DNA from: WHSW01 sp963846565
GTDB taxonomy: Bacteria; Actinomycetota; Thermoleophilia; Solirubrobacterales; 70-9
DNA: 64,000 bases
Assembly: GCA_963846565.1 (NCBI GenBank)
Contig: CAWJWL010000001.1
Location: forward strand, 1-64,000
Direction of reading: 5' to 3'
Shown here: piece after piece, positions 59,438 through 64,000 of the stretch
Layout: every line of letters begins with the position of its first letter
Position numbering within the stretch: position 1 is the first letter of the stretch
Notes under the pieces: generated by a model
What the model was told of the DNA's origin: nothing
What the model saw: the letters and a program-made list of their open reading frames with translations, nothing else
The model's database searches: none
Position numbers and translations under genes: made by a program

Positions 59438-60826
59438 CTACTCAGGAAGCCAGGGGTCCCGCCATGGGCAGTGGCCCTCGAGGAGCCTGGCGGCGCCCGG
59501 CGGGCCCCACGTGCCCGGCTCGTAGTCGAGCGGGGCAGGTGGGTTGTCGAGGAGGGGCTGGACGATCCGCCAGGTCTCCTCGATCGCGACCTGGTCCGGG
59601 AACAGGGTGTGGTCGCCGAGCAGCGCGTCGCGGAGGAGCCGCTCGTAGGGCTCCGGCTGCACGCCGACCTGCTCCTCGAAGACGAGATCGAGGTGGACCC
59701 GCTGGAGCGCCTCTTCGCCAGGCTTCTTCGAGAGCAGGCAGAGCTCGGCGCCGGGCGCGGGCTTGATCCGCAGGATCAGCTCGTCGTGGTCGGAGACCAC
59801 GTCCCCGCCGATCCCGAGCGGCGGCGGGTGCTTGAAGATCACCCGCACCTCGGTCGCCTCGACGGGGAGCGACTTGCCCGCGCGGATGAAGAACGGGACG
59901 CCCGACCAGCGCCAGTTCTCGATCCGCAGGGTGAGGGCGACGAAAGTCTCGGTGCTCGAGTCCGCCGCGACGCCGTCGATCTCGCGGTAGCCGCTGTACT
60001 GACCGCGGACGTAGTGCTCCGGGTCGGCCGCCGGCATCGCCCGGAACAGGTCGTTCTTGCGGTCGCCGACCGGGTCGGGATCGTCGGGCCCGGCCGACGG
60101 CGGCTCGAGCGCGGTCAGCGCCAGCACCTGCAGCAGGTGGTTCTGGACCACGTCGCGGAGCGTGCCGACCGGGTCGTAGAAGCTGCCCCGGTCCTCGACC
60201 CCGAAGTCCTCGGCCATCGTGATCTGGACGCAGTCGACGTACTGGCGATTCCAGACCGGCTCGAGGATCGCGTTCGCGAACCGCAGGTACATGATGTCCA
60301 TGACCGGTTCCTTGCCGAGGAAGTGATCGGTGCGCAGGATCTGCGACTCGTCGAGGTAGCGGTGGAGGTCCTGGTTCAACTGCCGCGCCGAGGCGCGATC
60401 GGTGCCGAACGGCTTCTCGAACATCACCCGGGCGCCCTCGGTGAGCCCGACCTTGTGGAGCCGCTCGACCACGTCGCAGAAGAGGGAGGGCGGAATCTCG
60501 AGATAGAAGACGTGCTCCTTCGAGTCGGCGAGGAGCCCCGCGAGCTCCTGGTAGGTCGCCGGATCGTCGAACTCGCCCTGGTGGTAGTCGAGCCGGGCCT
60601 CGAGGCGGGCGATCACGTCGTCGTCGGGATCCTTGACCGTCGCCTCGATCGAGTCCCTGCAGTGGCTGTCGAGCTCATCCTCGCTCCAGCGGTTTCTGGC
60701 GATCCCGACGATCTTGCAGTCGAGGTCCCCGCGCTGCTCGAGCCGGTAGAGGGCCTGGAAGGTCATCTTCCTCGCCAGGTCGCCCGTGATGCCGAAGATG
60801 ACGAGGGTGTCGGCGCCGCCTGCCAC
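59438..60826 (-). CDS. zwf: Glucose-6-phosphate 1-dehydrogenase
   Basis: A 462-residue G6PD, slightly shorter than the typical 480-510. The coenzyme motif is TLVIFGITGDLARKM (GxxGDLA). The substrate region RTDHFLGKEPVMDIMYLRFA has the catalytic His and Lys; the family consensus is RIDHYLGKE, so Thr and Phe replace Ile and Tyr. Further blocks are FGVEDRGSFYDPVGTLRDVV and the C-terminal TLRIENWRWSGVPFFIRAGK. It oxidises G6P to 6-phosphogluconolactone with NADP+ (or NAD+). GTG 60826 is the start; the gene is convergent with the ROK kinase and divergent from gnd (45 bases). Confidence 0.93.
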   Translation of the reverse strand: MAGGADTLVIFGITGDLARKMTFQALYRLEQRGDLDCKIVGIARNRWSEDELDSHCRDSIEATVKDPDDDVIARLEARLDYHQGEFDDPATYQELAGLLADSKEHVFYLEIPPSLFCDVVERLHKVGLTEGARVMFEKPFGTDRASARQLNQDLHRYLDESQILRTDHFLGKEPVMDIMYLRFANAILEPVWNRQYVDCVQITMAEDFGVEDRGSFYDPVGTLRDVVQNHLLQVLALTALEPPSAGPDDPDPVGDRKNDLFRAMPAADPEHYVRGQYSGYREIDGVAADSSTETFVALTLRIENWRWSGVPFFIRAGKSLPVEATEVRVIFKHPPPLGIGGDVVSDHDELILRIKPAPGAELCLLSKKPGEEALQRVHLDLVFEEQVGVQPEPYERLLRDALLGDHTLFPDQVAIEETWRIVQPLLDNPPAPLDYEPGTWGPPGAARLLEGHCPWRDPWLPE

Positions 60827-60871
60827 GCCGCGCAGACTAGTCCCGGCCCGCGCGCTTAGTATCCCGGGCGG

Positions 60872-61885
60872 ATGCAGCTAGGGATGATCGGCCTGGGACG
60901 GATGGGCGCAAACATCGTCAGGCGCCTGATGCGCGACGGCCACGAGTGCGTCGTCTTCGACGTCAACGCGGACGCTGTCACCGAGCTCGCCGGCGAGGGC
61001 GCGACAGCCGCCGACTCGCCCGAGGACCTGGTCGCAAAGCTCGACGCCCCGCGCGCGGTCTGGGTGATGCTGCCGGCCGGCGACATCACCGAGTCGAGCG
61101 TCGAGGCCCTCGGCGAGGCGCTCGACTCCGGCGACGCCGTCATCGACGGCGGCAACTCTTATTACCGCGACGACATCCGGCGCGCCGAGGCGCTCGCCGA
61201 GAAGGGGATCGACTACCTCGACTGCGGGACCAGCGGCGGCGTCTTCGGCCTCGAGCGGGGCTACTGCCTGATGATCGGCGCCCCGGACGACGCCTTCGCC
61301 CGGATCGAGCCGATCTTCGCCTCGCTTGCTCCCGGCGTCGACGCGGCCGAGCGGACCCCCGGGCGCAGCGGCGACCCGACCCCGGCGGAGCAGGGCTACC
61401 TGCACTGCGGCCCGCCCGGCGCGGGTCACTTCGTGAAGATGGTCCACAACGGGATCGAGTACGGGATCATGGCCGCCTACGCCGAGGGCCTCAACATCTT
61501 GAAGAGCGCCGACGCCGGCCTGCGCGAGCGCGAGGCCGATGCCGAGACGGCGCCGCTGGCCCACCCCGAGTACTACCGCTACGAGCTGGACCTGCCCGAG
61601 GTCGCCGAGGTCTGGCGCCGCGGCAGCGTCGTCGGCTCCTGGCTCCTCGACCTGACCGCGACCGCCCTCCACGACTCGCCCGAGCTCGAGGACTTCGCCG
61701 GCCGCGTCTCCGACTCCGGCGAGGGTCGGTGGACCTCGATCGCCGCGATCGAGGAGGGCGTCCCGGCGCCGGTGCTCTCGAGCGCCCTCTACTCGCGCTT
61801 CGCCTCACGGGATCTCGACGACTTCGCCGACCGGGTGCTCTCCGCCATGCGCAAGCAGTTCGGCGGCCACGACGAGAAGAAGTAA
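60872..61885 (+). CDS. gnd: 6-phosphogluconate dehydrogenase, decarboxylating (short type)
   Basis: A 337-residue enzyme of the shorter 6PGDH type (GndA/YqeC-like, about 300-340 residues, often NAD+-linked). The Rossmann motif is MQLGMIGLGRMGANIVRRLM; VVIDGGNSYYRDD precedes the catalytic region GVFGLERGYCLMIGAPDDAF, and HFVKMVHNGIEYGIMAAYAE has the catalytic Lys and the KxxHN motif. A C-terminal all-helical domain follows. It converts 6-phosphogluconate to ribulose-5-phosphate and CO2. ATG 60872 is the start; pgl follows after three bases, giving a gnd-pgl unit. Confidence 0.93.
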   Translation: MQLGMIGLGRMGANIVRRLMRDGHECVVFDVNADAVTELAGEGATAADSPEDLVAKLDAPRAVWVMLPAGDITESSVEALGEALDSGDAVIDGGNSYYRDDIRRAEALAEKGIDYLDCGTSGGVFGLERGYCLMIGAPDDAFARIEPIFASLAPGVDAAERTPGRSGDPTPAEQGYLHCGPPGAGHFVKMVHNGIEYGIMAAYAEGLNILKSADAGLREREADAETAPLAHPEYYRYELDLPEVAEVWRRGSVVGSWLLDLTATALHDSPELEDFAGRVSDSGEGRWTSIAAIEEGVPAPVLSSALYSRFASRDLDDFADRVLSAMRKQFGGHDEKK

Positions 61886-61888
61886 GCG

Positions 61889-62548
61889 GTGCCGGAGGTA
61901 GAGGTCCTCGCCGACGCTGAGGCGGCGGCGCGCCGCGGCGCCGAGCTGATCGCCTCCGAAGCCGGCGCGGCGATCGCCGACCACGGCAGCTTCACGCTCG
62001 CGGTCAGCGGCGGCCGCGGCCCGTGGCGGATGTTCGAGCTGCTCTCAGAGCACGACATCGACTGGGACGAGGTGACGATCTTCCAGGTAGACGAACGGGT
62101 TGCCGACGAGGGCGATCCCGACCGCAACCTCACCCACCTCGAAGAGAGCCTGCCCTCAACGGCCCTCGGCTCGCTGCGCCCGATGCCGGTCGAAGACGCC
62201 GACCTCGACTCTGCTGCGAGCGCGTACGCCGCGGCGCTGCCGGAGAGGTTCGACCTCATCCACCTCGGCCTCGGCCCCGACGGGCACACGGCCTCGTTGA
62301 TCCCGGGCGATCCGGTGCTCGAGGTCACCGATCGCACGGTCGCGGCGACCGGCGAGTACCAGAGCCGGCGACGGGTGACGCTCACCTACCCGGCGATCGA
62401 CGCGGCGCGCAAGGTCTTCTGGCACGTGACCGGCGAGGACAAGCGCGACGCGCTCGAGAAGCTGCTGGCCGGCGACGAGTCGATCCCCGCCGGGCGGATC
62501 AAGACCCCGAACCAGGTCCTGATCGGGGACCGGGCCGCCGCGGGGTGA
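61889..62548 (+). CDS. pgl: 6-phosphogluconolactonase
   Basis: A 219-residue DevB-type 6-phosphogluconolactonase, normal length. It has VSGGRGPWRMFELLSEHDID (phosphate-binding loop), VTIFQVDERVADEGDPDRNL (family VDER motif) and FDLIHLGLGPDGHTASLIPG (active-site Asp-Gly-His-Thr). A late ARKVFWHVTGEDKRDALEKL helix comes near the C-terminus. It hydrolyses the lactone made by Zwf. Start GTG 61889; it converges with rpiA, whose stop touches its end. Confidence 0.93.
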   Translation: MPEVEVLADAEAAARRGAELIASEAGAAIADHGSFTLAVSGGRGPWRMFELLSEHDIDWDEVTIFQVDERVADEGDPDRNLTHLEESLPSTALGSLRPMPVEDADLDSAASAYAAALPERFDLIHLGLGPDGHTASLIPGDPVLEVTDRTVAATGEYQSRRRVTLTYPAIDAARKVFWHVTGEDKRDALEKLLAGDESIPAGRIKTPNQVLIGDRAAAG

Positions 62549-63193
62549 TCAGAGCGTGCGGCTGCTGACGCCGCCGTCCTCGCCGACAAGGATCTGGCTG
62601 ACGAGGTCCGGCTCGAAGAGGCCGTGGTCGACGACGCCGGGGACTGCCGCGAGATCCGCCGCCAGGGAGCCGACGTCCTCGACCTCGCCCGTGTAATCGG
62701 CGATCACGCCCGCGTCGGGCGAGGCCGGCGTGTCCGGGCGGATCTCCGCCGAGCCGAGCCGCGCCAAGGTCGAGCCGAGTCCGTAGCGGAGCAACTCGAG
62801 CGGGATCGGCGCCGTGATTCGCTCGACCGTCTTCGACGAGTCAGCGATGACGATGAAGCGCTCCGCCGAGGCGGCGACGATCTTCTCGCGCGTGTGCGCG
62901 CCGCCGCCACCCTTCACGAGCCAGCCGTCGGGCGCGATCTGGTCGGCGCCGTCGATCGCGATGTCGAGCCGCTCGAGCGAGCTGAACGCCTCGACCTGGA
63001 TCCCAAACTCGCCCGCCTGCTCCTCGGTCGCGATCGAGGTCGCGACGCAGCGGATCGAGAGCTTGCGCGCTGCGAGGGCGGGGAGGAGGTGGGCCACGGT
63101 CGAGCCGGTGCCGAGGCCGACGAGCATTCCGTCGGAGACCAGCTCGGCCGCGGCCTCGGCTGCCGCCCGCTTCTCGTCCTCGGCCGTGCTCAT
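62549..63193 (-). CDS. rpiA: Ribose-5-phosphate isomerase A
   Basis: A 214-residue RpiA. It has the substrate loop GLGTGSTVAHLLPALAARKL, then IRCVATSIATEEQAGEFGIQ, LDIAIDGADQIAPDGWLVKG (family DGAD motif with catalytic acid) and GGGGAHTREKIVAASAERFI (catalytic Glu region and KGGG loop). It interconverts ribose-5-phosphate and ribulose-5-phosphate. ATG 63193 (MSTAEDEKRA) is preferred; a GTG/ATG further upstream would add unconserved residues. It is divergent from tkt with a 46-base gap, and convergent with pgl. Confidence 0.93.
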   Translation of the reverse strand: MSTAEDEKRAAAEAAAELVSDGMLVGLGTGSTVAHLLPALAARKLSIRCVATSIATEEQAGEFGIQVEAFSSLERLDIAIDGADQIAPDGWLVKGGGGAHTREKIVAASAERFIVIADSSKTVERITAPIPLELLRYGLGSTLARLGSAEIRPDTPASPDAGVIADYTGEVEDVGSLAADLAAVPGVVDHGLFEPDLVSQILVGEDGGVSSRTL

Positions 63194-63239
63194 CGGGTGG
63201 GGATATAAACGCATGCCCGCACCGTTAGGCTGAGTCGTG

Positions 63240-64000
63240 ATGGCCGAGGCCGAGCAGCAGCCGTTCGACGAGACCGACCAACTCGCCATCAACACGATCC
63301 GGACGCTCGCGATCGACGCGATCCAGAAGGCGAACTCCGGGCATCCGGGAACGCCCATGGCGCTCGCCCCCGTTGCGTACGTCCTCTGGCAGCGCTATCC
63401 TGCGCTTCGACCCCGAGGACCCGATCTGGCCCAACCGCGACCGGTTCGTGCTCTCCGCGGGCCATGCCTCGATGCTGCTCTACTCGCTCCTCCACCTCGC
63501 CGGGGTGAAGTCGGTCGACTCCGACTACGAGACGGGCGGCGCCGAGTCGGTGAGCCTCGACGACATCGAGTCCTTCCGCCAGCTCGATTCGAAGGCGGCC
63601 GGGCATCCCGAGTACCGGTGGACCTCCGGCGTCGAGACGACGACGGGCCCGCTCGGACAGGGCGTCGCGACCTCGGTGGGCATGGCGATCGCAAGCAAGC
63701 TGGCTCGGCGCCCACTTCAACCGTCCCGGCTTCCCGCTCTTCGACTACGACACGTTCGTCATCTGCGGCGACGGCGACATGGATGGAGGGCGTCTCGCAC
63801 GAGGCCGCCTCGCTCGCCGGCAACCAGCGGCTCGACAACCTCTGCTGGATCTACGACAACAATCACATCACGATCGACGGCCGGACCGAGATCACGTTCA
63901 GCGACGATGTCGCGGCGTCGTTTCATGGCTTATGGCTGGAACGTCGCCCGCGTAGGTGACGCGAACAACCTCGAGCTGGTCGCGCGCGCGTTCGACTCGT
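63240..64000 (+). CDS. tkt: Transketolase, 3' partial and frameshifted
   Basis: N-terminal third of transketolase, running off the right edge. The first frame gives DQLAINTIRTLAIDAIQKAN then SGHPGTPMALAPVAYVLW. After a break near 63,395 it reads FDPEDPIWPNRDRFVLSAGH, SGVETTTGPLGQGVATSVGM, and after a break near 63,710 AHFNRPGFPLFDYDTFVICG, DGDMMEGVSHEAASLAGNQR and WIYDNNHITIDGRTEI (the TPP motif GDG...N). Another break occurs near 63,930, before YGWNVARVGDANN. ATG 63240 is the start. These frame errors reappear after a long clean region. The enzyme moves two-carbon units between sugar phosphates. Confidence 0.9.

Noticed and set aside
1..64000. CRISPR arrays, insertion sequences, integrases, rRNA, tRNA
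   Set aside because: No regularly spaced repeats, transposase motifs or RNA gene patterns were seen anywhere in the window.

Overview
The window looks like two different actinobacterial genomes joined end to end. Bases 1 to about 16,150 hold a visibly lower-GC segment in which nearly every gene is broken by small insertions or deletions. Bases from about 16,200 to 63,390 are high-GC (roughly 70%), tightly packed and almost free of frameshifts. The frameshifts return at the far right end (after 63,390). The right-hand genome resembles Thermoleophilia/Solirubrobacterales: homodimeric-type AceE, a six-gene mce operon, RTX-like and collagen-like exported proteins, and a Tad apparatus. The left-hand segment also looks actinobacterial (Get3/ArsA-like ATPase pair, SPFH plus Arc-like pair), but its order cannot be fixed. 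The joint lies inside a PHP-domain gene that stops abruptly near 16,150, so an assembly chimera is the simplest reading.

Left segment: an SPFH fragment and a small Arc-like protein; an O-antigen-ligase-like membrane protein and a large two-domain glycosyltransferase (surface polysaccharide); a large VWA protein; two small membrane ORFs; on the minus strand RecQ and two tandem Get3/ArsA-like ATPases; an acyl-CoA dehydrogenase and an alpha/beta hydrolase; then on the minus strand a small helical protein, a methyltransferase, an MBL-fold hydrolase and a dodecin; and finally the truncated PHP gene.

Right segment: an acyl-CoA synthetase; a pyruvate dehydrogenase operon (aceE, E2, and an E3 carrying its own lipoyl domain); an NlpC/P60-like protein; a proline-rich membrane protein coupled to a TetR regulator; a mce lipid-uptake operon (two YrbE permeases and six Mce proteins) without an ATPase gene; a small cyclic-nucleotide-binding protein; a cobalamin-riboswitch operon; a nitroreductase; GlpD; a degenerate Rho paralogue; several exported proteins; a Na+/H+ antiporter; DUF192, response-regulator, kinase-like and CpaB genes; a macro-domain protein; TadA, TadB and TadC; and a pentose-phosphate cluster (ROK glucokinase, zwf, gnd, pgl, rpiA, tkt).

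The most interesting region is 38,256-44,878. A cobalamin riboswitch precedes an exported protein and a lipoprotein that both carry a DUF4430 (transcobalamin beta-like) domain, an EcfT, a double-ABC EcfA, and an ECF S-component fused to six alpha/alpha-toroid repeats. That fold is the same as the alpha domain of transcobalamin and intrinsic factor. Read together, the operon encodes a split, membrane-anchored transcobalamin-like B12 capture system joined to an ECF importer. A second oddity is the Rho-like protein at 47,157-48,482, whose Walker A lysine is an arginine.
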